A program made the translations under genes and the position numbers. A stretch of 64,000 nucleotides of DNA from positions 2,976,001 to 3,040,000 of the forward strand of contig NZ_CP083439.1 of NCBI RefSeq assembly GCF_021919125.1, in the 5' to 3' direction. Shown here piece after piece: positions 7,812 through 15,805 of this stretch. Positions within the stretch are counted from its first letter, which is position 1. Each line of letters starts with the position of its first letter. Under the pieces are notes generated by a model. That model did no database searches and had not been told where the DNA came from. It worked only from the letters and a program-made list of their open reading frames with translations. This DNA is from Clavibacter sp. A6099. Its GTDB lineage: Bacteria > Actinomycetota > Actinomycetes > Actinomycetales > Microbacteriaceae.

Positions 7812-8377
7812 TTGTCGCGGACGGCCTGGATCTCGTCCGCCGACCACGGAGCCGTGGTCGACGAGCGGATGAGGGCCACGTCGTAGTCGCCGTCGTCCGT
7901 GGGCACGCGCACGATGAGCGCGTACGCGGTGGGCGCGGGCATCACCGTGCCGGTGCCCGTGACCGCGTGTGCCGTGAGCTTCGAGGGGATCGTGGGCACG
8001 AACGCCACCGCCCCCTGCTGCGACAGGAGCGGCGTCATCTGCCGCTCCCACTCGGCCTCGGCGATCCCGGGCTGCGCGTAGGTGCGCATGACCTCGTCTG
8101 CCGCGGCGAGCGCCGCCGCCTGCGAGGCGGCGTCCGCCACCGGCTCGGGCTGGGCGGCGCCGTCGTCGTCCGTCGCGCCCGGGGAGGAGGTGCCGGCGTC
8201 GTTCGCGCCCGGCATCGAGTCGGCCGGGGACGCCGCGGGCGTCGTGCCCGGATCCCCCGGCGCGTCGCCGTGCACCGTGACGCTCGCGCAGCCGGCCGCC
8301 GAGAGCGCGAGGGCGGCGGCGAGCGCAACGGCACCCGCGGCGCGCGCGACGCGGATGCCCACGGCGGCGGCGCGCAT
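7808..8377 (-). CDS. Lipoprotein of the secretion locus
   Basis: A 189-residue secreted lipoprotein: Arg-containing N-terminus, hydrophobic stretch ALAAALAL and lipobox LSAAGC. A low-complexity Asp/Ala/Pro/Ser linker follows, then a folded C-terminal domain (ADEVMRTYAQPGIAEAEWER through APWSADEIQAVRDK). The shape, a short periplasmic-side domain on an anchor, resembles TcpC/VirB8-type accessory proteins, but I cannot assign a family. It overlaps genes on both sides (ATGA and GTGA), so the three are one operon. Confidence 0.8.
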   Translation of the reverse strand: MRAAAVGIRVARAAGAVALAAALALSAAGCASVTVHGDAPGDPGTTPAASPADSMPGANDAGTSSPGATDDDGAAQPEPVADAASQAAALAAADEVMRTYAQPGIAEAEWERQMTPLLSQQGAVAFVPTIPSKLTAHAVTGTGTVMPAPTAYALIVRVPTDDGDYDVALIRSSTTAPWSADEIQAVRDK

Positions 8378-9777
8378 CAGAGGCCGCGCGCCACGGCGGC
8401 GCCCGCGGAGAGCCAGGCCCGCTGCGTCTGCGCGCGGAGGGCCCCGTAGTTGAGGACGTCCGCGCCGAGGGCGGGGTCGTACGGGATGGTCACGACGTCG
8501 CGGGCGAGGGATCCGAAGCCCGTGGCGATCTTGTCGACCTCCGCCTCGCGCAGGTCGTGCTTGTGCGCGCTGACCACCACGACCGCGCGCTCGGCGAGCT
8601 CCGCGAAGTGGCCGCCGCGCTCGGCGAGCCCCTCGATCAGCAGGGCCGCCGACTCCGCCGCCTTGGCCTCGCCGATGGTCGGCACCACGATCTGGTCGGC
8701 GCGCTCGATGGCGCGCAGCCACATCGGGTCGGTCTCGTCGTTGCCCGAGTCGATGAGCACCAGCCGGTAGAACTTCGCGGCGACCGCGTGGATGAGATCC
8801 ACCGTGGTGTCGTCGAAGCGCTGCTGCGTGGCGAGCACCTCGGGCTTCGAGCGGAGCACGTCGTAGCGGTCGCGGGTCTGGTGGTGGACGAAGTGGGCGA
8901 GGTCGGCGGACTGCGCGCCGGTGCCGAGGAGCCGGTCGACCTGCGGCAGGAGGTCGAGGATGCTCGCGTCGTGCGGGCCCTGCTCGGTGCTCCAGCCGAG
9001 GGTGCCGCGCGTCTGGTTGTTGTCCCAGGCGAGCACGCCCGCGCCGCCGTGCCGCGCGAAGACGGACGACAGGCAGATGGTGGTCATGGTCTTGCCGACC
9101 CCGCCCTTGCCGTTGACGACCGCGACCGTGCGGGGCCCTGGCCAGTGCTGGCTGACGAGGCGGGTCCACTCGCGCTCGCGGCGCTCGGCCTCGGACGGCG
9201 ACATGCGGATCCCGACGCGGGTCAGCGCGCCACGCATGCCCTGCGACGCCGGCTCCTCCACCTCCTCGCGCGTGAGGAAGGACTGACGGGCGGCGCGGCG
9301 GGTGAGCGGCGGATCCGCGGGTGCGAAGGGATGCGCGCTCGCGGCCTGCGCGGTCGCAGCCGGCGCGGTCGCAGCCGATGCGGATGAAGCCGACGCGGAC
9401 GCAGGCCCGCCCGCGGTCATCGGGGCCGCGGCCGAGACAGGAGCAGGGACAGCCGGCGCGGGGTCGACGGCAGCGGGTGCCGCGATCGCGTCCGCCCGGT
9501 CGAGCTCGCTCAGCGCCTCGATGAGCCCGTCGGGAGCCACGGCGAGCGCCTGGGATCCGAAGCGGTCGCGCGTGGTGAGGCGCACCGCCCGCTGCATCTG
9601 CAGCGCCGTGCCGCGCACGCTCATCAGGATGCCGCGGCGGATCTCGTCCTCCGCCGCCTCCGCGAACGGCGTCGCGACGCCGTTGACGGTGAGGACCCCG
9701 GTGGCCCGGCCGTCGGCCGTGGGCGTGATGGTGGCGTCGATGCGGGGGAAGGCGGGCACGGTCGGGGCGTCGGTCAT
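8377..9777 (-). CDS. ParA/MinD-like ATPase of the secretion locus
   Basis: A 466-residue protein. Residues 1-95 form a distinct N-terminal domain (GVLTVNGVATPFAEAAEDEI). An Ala/Pro-rich linker follows, and from about 215 there is a deviant Walker-A P-loop ATPase with KGGVGKT at 224-230, the LAWDNNQTRGTLGW switch and LVLIDSGNDETDP. This domain order recalls CpaE/TadZ and ESX-type MinD-like proteins that position secretion machines rather than partition plasmids. It is the first gene of the leftward operon, divergent from the main cluster. No ParB partner is nearby, supporting a localisation role (inference). Confidence 0.83.
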   Translation of the reverse strand: MTDAPTVPAFPRIDATITPTADGRATGVLTVNGVATPFAEAAEDEIRRGILMSVRGTALQMQRAVRLTTRDRFGSQALAVAPDGLIEALSELDRADAIAAPAAVDPAPAVPAPVSAAAPMTAGGPASASASSASAATAPAATAQAASAHPFAPADPPLTRRAARQSFLTREEVEEPASQGMRGALTRVGIRMSPSEAERREREWTRLVSQHWPGPRTVAVVNGKGGVGKTMTTICLSSVFARHGGAGVLAWDNNQTRGTLGWSTEQGPHDASILDLLPQVDRLLGTGAQSADLAHFVHHQTRDRYDVLRSKPEVLATQQRFDDTTVDLIHAVAAKFYRLVLIDSGNDETDPMWLRAIERADQIVVPTIGEAKAAESAALLIEGLAERGGHFAELAERAVVVVSAHKHDLREAEVDKIATGFGSLARDVVTIPYDPALGADVLNYGALRAQTQRAWLSAGAAVARGL

Positions 9778-9923
9778 CTGCGGCTCTCGGTGAAGGGGGC
9801 GTCGTGCGGATCGTTCGGGACGAGACGCCGGGCGTCCCGTGTGGAGAGCCGGCCCGCGCGAGCGGTCGTGCCCGCCAGGATCGACGACGGCGAGACAGTC
9901 TCTTGGAAAATGCGAGCAGGATC

Positions 9924-9949
9924 AAGCACTTGCGCCTGCGCAAGCACTT
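9924..9949. promoter_or_regulatory. Candidate operator in the divergent promoter of the secretion locus
   Basis: Two copies of AAGCACTT (9924-9931 and 9942-9949) flank a perfect palindrome CTTGCGC-CT-GCGCAAG (9929-9944). A TTGACA (9949-9954) adjoins it and could be a rightward -35 box. This is the most AT-rich part of the 267-base gap between the ParA-like and DUF6668-like genes. The rest of that gap shows nothing I can name. Confidence 0.5.
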
Positions 9950-10044
9950 TGACAGCATCACCGTGCAGCGTCCTGTCGACATCCCCCGCCCGGTGGATCA
10001 CGCGTGAGGCGAGCACGAGACCCTTCGGGTGGGATGGGCAGGGC

Positions 10045-10656
10045 ATGAGCGACAGCGGCAATCCATGGGTGGTCGGCGCGCCCGCGGTCGTCGACGCACC
10101 CGCATCCGACACCCCTCCCCTCACCCGCCGCGAGCGCCTCCGCGGACCCCGCGCACCCCAGCCGGCCACCGTCGCCGCGCCCGCAGCGGCCGACCGCCTG
10201 CCCGTCCGCCGCGCGGACGGGACCGCCGAGCTCTGGTGGGTCGGCGCCCACGGCGGTGCTGGCGAGACGACACTCGCGCGCCTCGCTCCCGGATCCCGCG
10301 CCGCCGGCCGCGCCTGGCCCGCGCCTGTCGCCGGATCGCCCACCTCGCGCGTGGTCGTGGTCGCCCGCACCGACCACTCCGGCCTCCTCGCGGCGCAGCG
10401 CGTCGCCCGCGAGTGGGCCTCGGGCCAGGTCGCCGGCCTCGTCGACCTCGTCGGCCTCGTGCTCGTCGCGGATGCGCCGGGCCGCCGCCCCAAGGAGCTC
10501 CGCCAGCTCGAGCAGCTCGTCGCCGGCGGCTACCCGCGCGCGTGGACGCTGCCGTGGATCGACGCGTGGCGCCTCGGCCCCGCGGATCCCGCCGACATGG
10601 GCCGCGAGCACCAGCGGCTCCTCGCCGACCTGCAGCTCACCGCTTCCCCCCGCTGA
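10045..10656 (+). CDS. DUF6668-like protein with degenerate Walker A
   Basis: A 203-residue cytoplasmic protein. An N-terminal disordered region (1-50) is followed by a P-loop-like fold: WWVGAHGGAGETT at about 64-76 has the glycine pattern of a deviant Walker A but glutamate in place of the catalytic lysine, then VVVVARTDHSGLLAAQRVAR and LVGLVLVADAPGRRPKELRQ. It looks like a MinD/ParA relative that cannot hydrolyse ATP normally, perhaps a partner of the divergent ParA-like ATPase. The DUF6668 assignment is from memory of proteins beside SCO6880-type systems. Start is the ATG after GGGCAGGG. Confidence 0.68.
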   Translation: MSDSGNPWVVGAPAVVDAPASDTPPLTRRERLRGPRAPQPATVAAPAAADRLPVRRADGTAELWWVGAHGGAGETTLARLAPGSRAAGRAWPAPVAGSPTSRVVVVARTDHSGLLAAQRVAREWASGQVAGLVDLVGLVLVADAPGRRPKELRQLEQLVAGGYPRAWTLPWIDAWRLGPADPADMGREHQRLLADLQLTASPR

Positions 10657-10686
10657 TCCCCCCCCCTTCCACGAGAGGTCCCCCGC

Positions 10687-11010
10687 ATGTCCCCCACGCT
10701 CCTCGCGCTCGACGCCGTCCACCAGGCGTCGGCGCACATCCACCACGCCATGGACACCGTCGCCATCGACGTGCCCGACGGCCAGGCCTCGGCCCCCGAC
10801 GACTGGACCGAGAAGTTCGGCCGCATCATCGGCATCGCCAAGTGGGTGCTCCTGCCCCTCGCGGTGCTCTCCCTCATCGCCACCGGCGCGATGCTCTTCC
10901 GCAACAACCGGCACGAGGGCGGCGAGATCCAGGAGCGCCTCATCAAGATCGGCTTCGGCCTCTTCCTCGGGCTGGGCGCCGCGTCGCTCGTGAGCTTCGT
11001 GATCGCGTAG
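10687..11010 (+). CDS. Small two-helix membrane protein, VirB2/TrbC pilin-like
   Basis: A 107-residue protein: a hydrophilic N-terminal half, then two membrane helices (about 51-69, WVLLPLAVLSLIATGAMLF, and 86-106, KIGFGLFLGLGAASLVSFVI) separated by a short basic loop. Size, topology and position, first after the ATPase-like gene and before the membrane-anchored proteins, fit the VirB2/TrbC-type subunit of Gram-positive type IV systems. No cleavable signal is obvious. The ATG follows GAGAGG. Confidence 0.72.
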   Translation: MSPTLLALDAVHQASAHIHHAMDTVAIDVPDGQASAPDDWTEKFGRIIGIAKWVLLPLAVLSLIATGAMLFRNNRHEGGEIQERLIKIGFGLFLGLGAASLVSFVIA

Positions 11011-11055
11011 CGCGACCTCCCGCTTCCCCGCCGCCCGCTCCCCGAGAGGATCCCG

Positions 11056-11817
11056 TTGAGCACCCCCGCCACGCCCGCCCGCACGCGCACGCTCCTGATC
11101 GCGATCGCCGCGCTCCTCGCGCTGATCCTGGTGGGCGGCGGCATCGCGGTGGCGACGGGCGCGTTCTCGGGCGGCGGGGCGCCGGTCGCGGCGCCGACGG
11201 GCGACGCGGCCGCTGCAACAGAGGCAGGCACCTCGACGAGCGCACCCGCGCTCCCGGACGGCACCGCCTCCGTGTGCGGCCTCCCGGGATACGAGGAGAC
11301 GAGCTCGCTCGCCACCGCTCCGCAGGCGCATTGGGTGATCATCGGCAACACCGCGGTCCCCCAGGACGCCACCACGACGGGGCCCGGGAAGGTCGAGGAC
11401 GACGGCAGGTTCACCACCTGCTTCGCGCACACGGCGGCCGGCGCCCTCTTCGCGAGCATCAACTTCCTCGCCGTCGGCACCGACTCGCGCAACTTCCCTC
11501 GCCTCTACGAACTCCTGGCGGAAGGAGATGCCCGGGACGTGGCGCAGTCGGTCGGCTCGACCAGGGAGGCGCAGGACTCGTCGGGCGACTCCGGCGCGCA
11601 GGTCTCCGGGTTCAAGGTCGACCGGTACTCCGCAGATGAAGCCACTGTCGATCTTGCGCTCTCCTACTCAGGCAACCAGCCGCAGCTGATCAGCATGCCG
11701 GTCGTCCTCCGCTGGGAGCACGGCGACTGGAAGATCGTGTTCGGCAAGGACGGTCCGCCCATCAAGCCGTCCTCGCTCACGAGCCTCGGGGGCTACATCC
11801 CGTTCGCGGGGGTGTGA
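11056..11817 (+). CDS. Membrane-anchored secretion-locus protein, copy 1
   Basis: A 253-residue protein with one N-terminal membrane helix (11-34), a low-complexity Ala/Thr linker and an extracellular domain containing SVCGLPGYEETSSL, two spaced cysteines and a closing GGYIPFAGV. It starts with TTG after GAGAGGATCC, the same site as its paralogue downstream. Topology suggests a VirB8/TcpC-like scaffold; the family (DUF8175-like) is recalled, not verified. It is paralogous to the next gene over its whole length. Confidence 0.78.
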   Translation: MSTPATPARTRTLLIAIAALLALILVGGGIAVATGAFSGGGAPVAAPTGDAAAATEAGTSTSAPALPDGTASVCGLPGYEETSSLATAPQAHWVIIGNTAVPQDATTTGPGKVEDDGRFTTCFAHTAAGALFASINFLAVGTDSRNFPRLYELLAEGDARDVAQSVGSTREAQDSSGDSGAQVSGFKVDRYSADEATVDLALSYSGNQPQLISMPVVLRWEHGDWKIVFGKDGPPIKPSSLTSLGGYIPFAGV

Positions 11818-11898
11818 CGCCGTGGCCGACCACATCAGCGAGATGCCCCTCACCACGAAAGTCCAGCAGCCCCTTCCCGCCCTCCCGAGAGGATCCTC

Positions 11899-12657
11899 AT
11901 GAGCACCCCCGCCACGCCCTTCCACAAGCGCCCGCTCTGGATCGCCATCGCGGCCTTCCTCGCCCTCGTCCTCGTGGCCGGTGGCATCGCGGCGGCGACG
12001 GGCGCGTTCTCGGGCGGCGGGACTCCCGCCGCGGCGCCGAGGAGCGATACGACCGCTGCCGCGGAGCCGGAGACGCCCGCGTCGCCGAGTGCGTCCGCGC
12101 TGCCGGAGGGCGCCGCTTCCGTGTGCGGCCTCCCGGGGTACGAGGAGACGAGTTCGCTCGACACCGCTCCCGCGACGACGTGGAAGCTCGTCGGCACGGT
12201 CGCTGTGCCGGACGACCCTCAGGGCGCGGGCCCGGGCCGGACCGACTCGGGCGGGCTGCGCACGTGCTACGCGCATACCGCAAAGGGCGCCCTGTACGCG
12301 GTCGTCAACTACATGGGGCAGTCGACCGACGGACGACTGAGGACGCGCATCGCCGACCTTGCCGCCCAAGGTCCTGGCAAAGCGGCAGCAGCCAAGTCGC
12401 TCGCTTCCCCCAGCTCGTCCTCGGACGGACGTCTCCAGGTCGCCGGCTTCAAGATCTCGGCGTATTCGGGCTCCGAGGCGACCGTCGACGTGGCCACCGC
12501 GATCACGAGCAAGGGCGGCGCCCTCGTCAGCTTCCCGATCGTCATGCGGTGGGAGGACGGCGACTGGAAGATCGAGCTCGCCGACGACGGCACGCTCCCG
12601 CTCGACCCCTCGCAGATCCAGAGCCTGGGCGGCTACATCCCGTGGGCCGGGGCCTGA
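11899..12657 (+). CDS. Membrane-anchored secretion-locus protein, copy 2
   Basis: A 252-residue paralogue of the preceding gene: the same N-terminal helix and GGGIA-type motif, the same SVCGLPGYEETSSL, and the same ending (LGGYIPWAGA versus LGGYIPFAGV). The middle of the extracellular domain has diverged (YMGQSTDGRLRTRI versus FLAVGTDSRNFPRL). Leader and first codons are nearly identical at the DNA level, so this is a tandem duplication. ATG after GAGAGGATCC. The stop abuts the ATG of the VirB6-like gene. Confidence 0.78.
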   Translation: MSTPATPFHKRPLWIAIAAFLALVLVAGGIAAATGAFSGGGTPAAAPRSDTTAAAEPETPASPSASALPEGAASVCGLPGYEETSSLDTAPATTWKLVGTVAVPDDPQGAGPGRTDSGGLRTCYAHTAKGALYAVVNYMGQSTDGRLRTRIADLAAQGPGKAAAAKSLASPSSSSDGRLQVAGFKISAYSGSEATVDVATAITSKGGALVSFPIVMRWEDGDWKIELADDGTLPLDPSQIQSLGGYIPWAGA

Positions 12658-12658
12658 C

Positions 12659-14218
12659 ATGTCCTGCGGGTTCGGCGATCTGGTGGGCTGCGGGACCGAT
12701 GCGATCGCATCGGCCATCGAGCAAGGCGCGAAGAACACGCTCGAACAGCTGATGGACGCCGCGCTCGAGACCTTCGGCAAGGTCGTCGCATCCCTCGGCA
12801 CCATGTGGGTCTACATACCGGGGCCGCAGTTCACGAAGGGCGAGGGCTCGACCGTCGGCTACGAGCCGAACTCGACCGTCACGGGCGACTTCGACACGCT
12901 GCTCGGGTACGTCGCGTGGATCGGGCTCGTCGTGGCCGTCCTCTCGATCATCGGGTTCGCGATCCTCTACATGCGCGCCCGATCCTCGGAGACGGGCATG
13001 GACGCCCTCGGGCGGCTCGGGCTGGTGCTCGGCGGCGTCTTCCTCATCACCAGCGCGTCATCCCTGGTCGCCTGGGTCATTCCGAAGACGGCTCCGGACG
13101 GATCCACCACAGCCGTGGGTTTCTTGCAGAACTCGACGTGGTTCGTCGTCCTCGCGATGGCGGTCGGGTCGGTGATCCTCGCGGGGATCCGGCTGGCGTG
13201 GACGCAGCGGGCGGAGCCGGTCCGCGAGCTGCTCCGGTCCCTGGTCACCCTCGTGATGGTCTCCACCATCGGGCTCACGGTGATCCAGCTGGCCGTCCGG
13301 CTCGGTGACGCCTTCGCGGTCGGCGTGCTGAACGCGGCGACCAAGTGCGATGTGGCGGACGTCGGCGGCAACTGCTTCGGCAGCAACATCGCGCTCATGA
13401 TGCAGCTCACCGCGCAGTCGCCCTTGGGGACGATCGGCGTCCTGATCCTCGCCCTCATCGCGATCCTCATCTCGTACGTGCAGATCGCCATGATGATCGT
13501 CCGGTCGGCGATGCTCGTCCTCCTCGCCGGGATCCTGCCGCTCACCGCGAGCTTCACGAACACGCCGACGGGGAACCAGTGGTTCCGCAAGTCGCTCGGA
13601 TGGCTGACCGCGTTCATCCTCTACAAGCCGGCAGCCGCCCTCGTCTACGCCGCCGCGTTCCGCCTCATCGGCACCGACCTGTTCGCGAAGGACGGGCAGG
13701 GCATTTGGGCCGTGCTCACCGGGGTCGCGCTCATGCTCATCGCGCTGATCGCGCTGCCCGCGCTCATGCGGTTCATCGCGCCGATGGTCGCGCCAGCGGG
13801 CGGGGTGTCGGGCGCTGCGGTGGCCGGCGCGGTGATGGGCGGGGCCGGCGAGGCGGCGTCCGGGGCGATCAAGCAGGCCGGATCCATGGCGACCAGGTCG
13901 AACGGCGGCGGTGGCGGCGGCGGCGGCGGCGGATCCGCTTCCGGTCCCTCCGGAGCAGCCAACGCCAGCGCCGGCGCACGCAGCGGCACCGCCGCCAAGG
14001 GCGCAGCTGCCGGAGCGAAGGCCGGCGCCGGCGCGAGCGGCGCGGCAGCGGGCGGCGCCGCAGGCGGTGCGGCCGCCGCGGGAGCCGCGGTCGCGGGCCC
14101 CGTCGGGCTCGCCGCGCTCGGCGTCGCGAAGCTCGCCGAGGGCGCCAAGAAGGCCGCGCACGCCACCAGGGGCGCCGTCGAGGACGCCGCGGGAGAGGGC
14201 CCCTCGGGGGCCAGGTAG
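12659..14218 (+). CDS. VirB6/TrbL-like polytopic channel protein
   Basis: A 519-residue integral membrane protein. Cys-containing N-terminal MSCGFGDLVGCGTDAIASAI is followed by about seven membrane helices between residues 80 and 400, then a long Gly/Ala-rich cytoplasmic tail that begins with about eleven glycines. VirB6/TrbL/TcpH proteins form the inner channel of type IV systems, and the order before SCO6880 and VirB4 fits. The ATG lies one base after the preceding stop. The poly-Gly run is coded by GGC repeats near 13905-13932 and could slip during replication. Confidence 0.82.
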   Translation: MSCGFGDLVGCGTDAIASAIEQGAKNTLEQLMDAALETFGKVVASLGTMWVYIPGPQFTKGEGSTVGYEPNSTVTGDFDTLLGYVAWIGLVVAVLSIIGFAILYMRARSSETGMDALGRLGLVLGGVFLITSASSLVAWVIPKTAPDGSTTAVGFLQNSTWFVVLAMAVGSVILAGIRLAWTQRAEPVRELLRSLVTLVMVSTIGLTVIQLAVRLGDAFAVGVLNAATKCDVADVGGNCFGSNIALMMQLTAQSPLGTIGVLILALIAILISYVQIAMMIVRSAMLVLLAGILPLTASFTNTPTGNQWFRKSLGWLTAFILYKPAAALVYAAAFRLIGTDLFAKDGQGIWAVLTGVALMLIALIALPALMRFIAPMVAPAGGVSGAAVAGAVMGGAGEAASGAIKQAGSMATRSNGGGGGGGGGGSASGPSGAANASAGARSGTAAKGAAAGAKAGAGASGAAAGGAAGGAAAAGAAVAGPVGLAALGVAKLAEGAKKAAHATRGAVEDAAGEGPSGAR

Positions 14219-14230
14219 GGACACGGATCC

Positions 14231-15739
14231 ATGAGCGCCATCGAGGGCCGCGCCACAGCGCGCACGTACGGCAACTGGCGGAAGCCGCGCACCCGCGGCG
14301 TCGGCGGGCTCGGCATGTTCCCGACGATGTTCGGGTTCGCCGGGGCCGTGATGGTCATCATCGTCGCCACCAACAAGGGACTCGTCGCCGGGGTGATCAC
14401 GGCGGCGGTGTTCGCCGGCGTGCTCGCCGCGGTCGCGGTCAAGGACAAGCACGGGGAGTCGGGGATGATCCGGATCATGAACCGCGCGGGCTGGCTGTTC
14501 GCCCGCAACCGCGGCGCGCACCTCTACCGCTCGGGGCCGCTGGGCTTCGCGGAGTGGGGCACGGCGCAGCTGCCCGGCCTCGCCGCGGGATCCCGCCTCA
14601 CCGAGTGGAAGGACTCCTACGGCCGGCCGTTCGCGCTGATCGAGGTGCCGTCGACCAACGACTTCACGGTCGTGCTGGGGGCGGAGCCCGACGGATCCGC
14701 GCTGGTGGATCAGGAGCAGGTCGACATCTGGGTGGCCGAGTGGGGCTCCTGGCTCGAGGCGCTCGCCGACGAGCCCGGCCTCGTGGCCGCATCCGTCACG
14801 CTCGAGACCGCGCCGGACACCGGCACGCGGCTCGCGTCCGAGGTGCTCGGGCGCATCGACGACCGCGGGTCCGCGTTCTCCAAGAGCGTGCTGCGCAAGA
14901 TCGTGGCCACCTACCCGGCGGGCGCCGCGACCATCAAGGCGTACGTCGCCATCACCTTCGCGGGCGCCGCGCGCACCGGTGCGGCACGACGCAGCCCCGA
15001 GGAGATGGGCCGCGAGCTCGCCTACCGGCTGCCCGGCCTCACCTCGGGCCTGTCCTCCACCGGCGCGGGAGCCGCCCGGCCGCTCACGGCGCAGGACCTG
15101 TGCGAGGTGGTGCGGATCGCCTACGACCCGGCCGCCGCGATCCTCATCGACCAGGCGAACTCCGCCGGGCAGGCCACCGAGCTGTACTGGCCGGAGGTCG
15201 GGCCGACCGCGCACCAGGCCGCATGGGACTCCTACCGGCACGACTCGGCGCTCTCGGTGTCCTGGATGATGTCGCAGGCCCCGCGCGGCAACGTGGGCGA
15301 GTCGATCCTGTCGCGCCTGCTCGCGCCGCACCGGCACATCGCCCGCAAGCGCGTGACGATGCTCTACCGGCCCATCGACCCGGCGCGCGCCGCCGCCATC
15401 GTCGAGGCCGACAAACGCGACGCCGAGTTCCTCGTCGGGTCCACCAAGAACCCCACCGGCCGGTCGCGCAAGGACGTCATCGCGGCGTTCGCGAACGAGT
15501 CGGAGGAGTCGGGCGGAGCGGGACTCGTGAACTTCGGGATGGTCGTGACCGCGACCGTGCAGGATCCCGCGACCATCGAGGACGCGCGCGCCGCCGTCGA
15601 CAGCCTCTCCGCGCAGGCCCGCATCCGCCTCCGCGTGGTGCACGGCTCGCAGGACTCCGCGTTCGCCGCCGGCCTGCCGCTCGGCCTGGTGCTGCCGCGG
15701 CACCTCGCCATCCCGCACGACATCCGGGACCAGCTGTGA
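14231..15739 (+). CDS. SCO6880 family protein
   Basis: A 502-residue protein resembling the SCO6880 family found next to VirB4-like ATPases in actinobacterial conjugative loci. Two hydrophobic segments near 29-70 (VirB3/PrgI-like) precede a large soluble region (MIRIMNRAGWLFARNRGAHL to the end) that corresponds to the N-terminal part of VirB4 proteins without the P-loop. VirB3 plus VirB4-N in one chain and the ATPase in the next gene make a split VirB4. The ATG is 12 bases after the preceding stop. Confidence 0.85.
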   Translation: MSAIEGRATARTYGNWRKPRTRGVGGLGMFPTMFGFAGAVMVIIVATNKGLVAGVITAAVFAGVLAAVAVKDKHGESGMIRIMNRAGWLFARNRGAHLYRSGPLGFAEWGTAQLPGLAAGSRLTEWKDSYGRPFALIEVPSTNDFTVVLGAEPDGSALVDQEQVDIWVAEWGSWLEALADEPGLVAASVTLETAPDTGTRLASEVLGRIDDRGSAFSKSVLRKIVATYPAGAATIKAYVAITFAGAARTGAARRSPEEMGRELAYRLPGLTSGLSSTGAGAARPLTAQDLCEVVRIAYDPAAAILIDQANSAGQATELYWPEVGPTAHQAAWDSYRHDSALSVSWMMSQAPRGNVGESILSRLLAPHRHIARKRVTMLYRPIDPARAAAIVEADKRDAEFLVGSTKNPTGRSRKDVIAAFANESEESGGAGLVNFGMVVTATVQDPATIEDARAAVDSLSAQARIRLRVVHGSQDSAFAAGLPLGLVLPRHLAIPHDIRDQL

Positions 15740-15805
15740 TCCGCCGCCCGCGCGCCGCCTGCCGGGTCGTGTCCGCCCCTGCCGCCCGCCACGAGAGGAG
15801 CGCCC

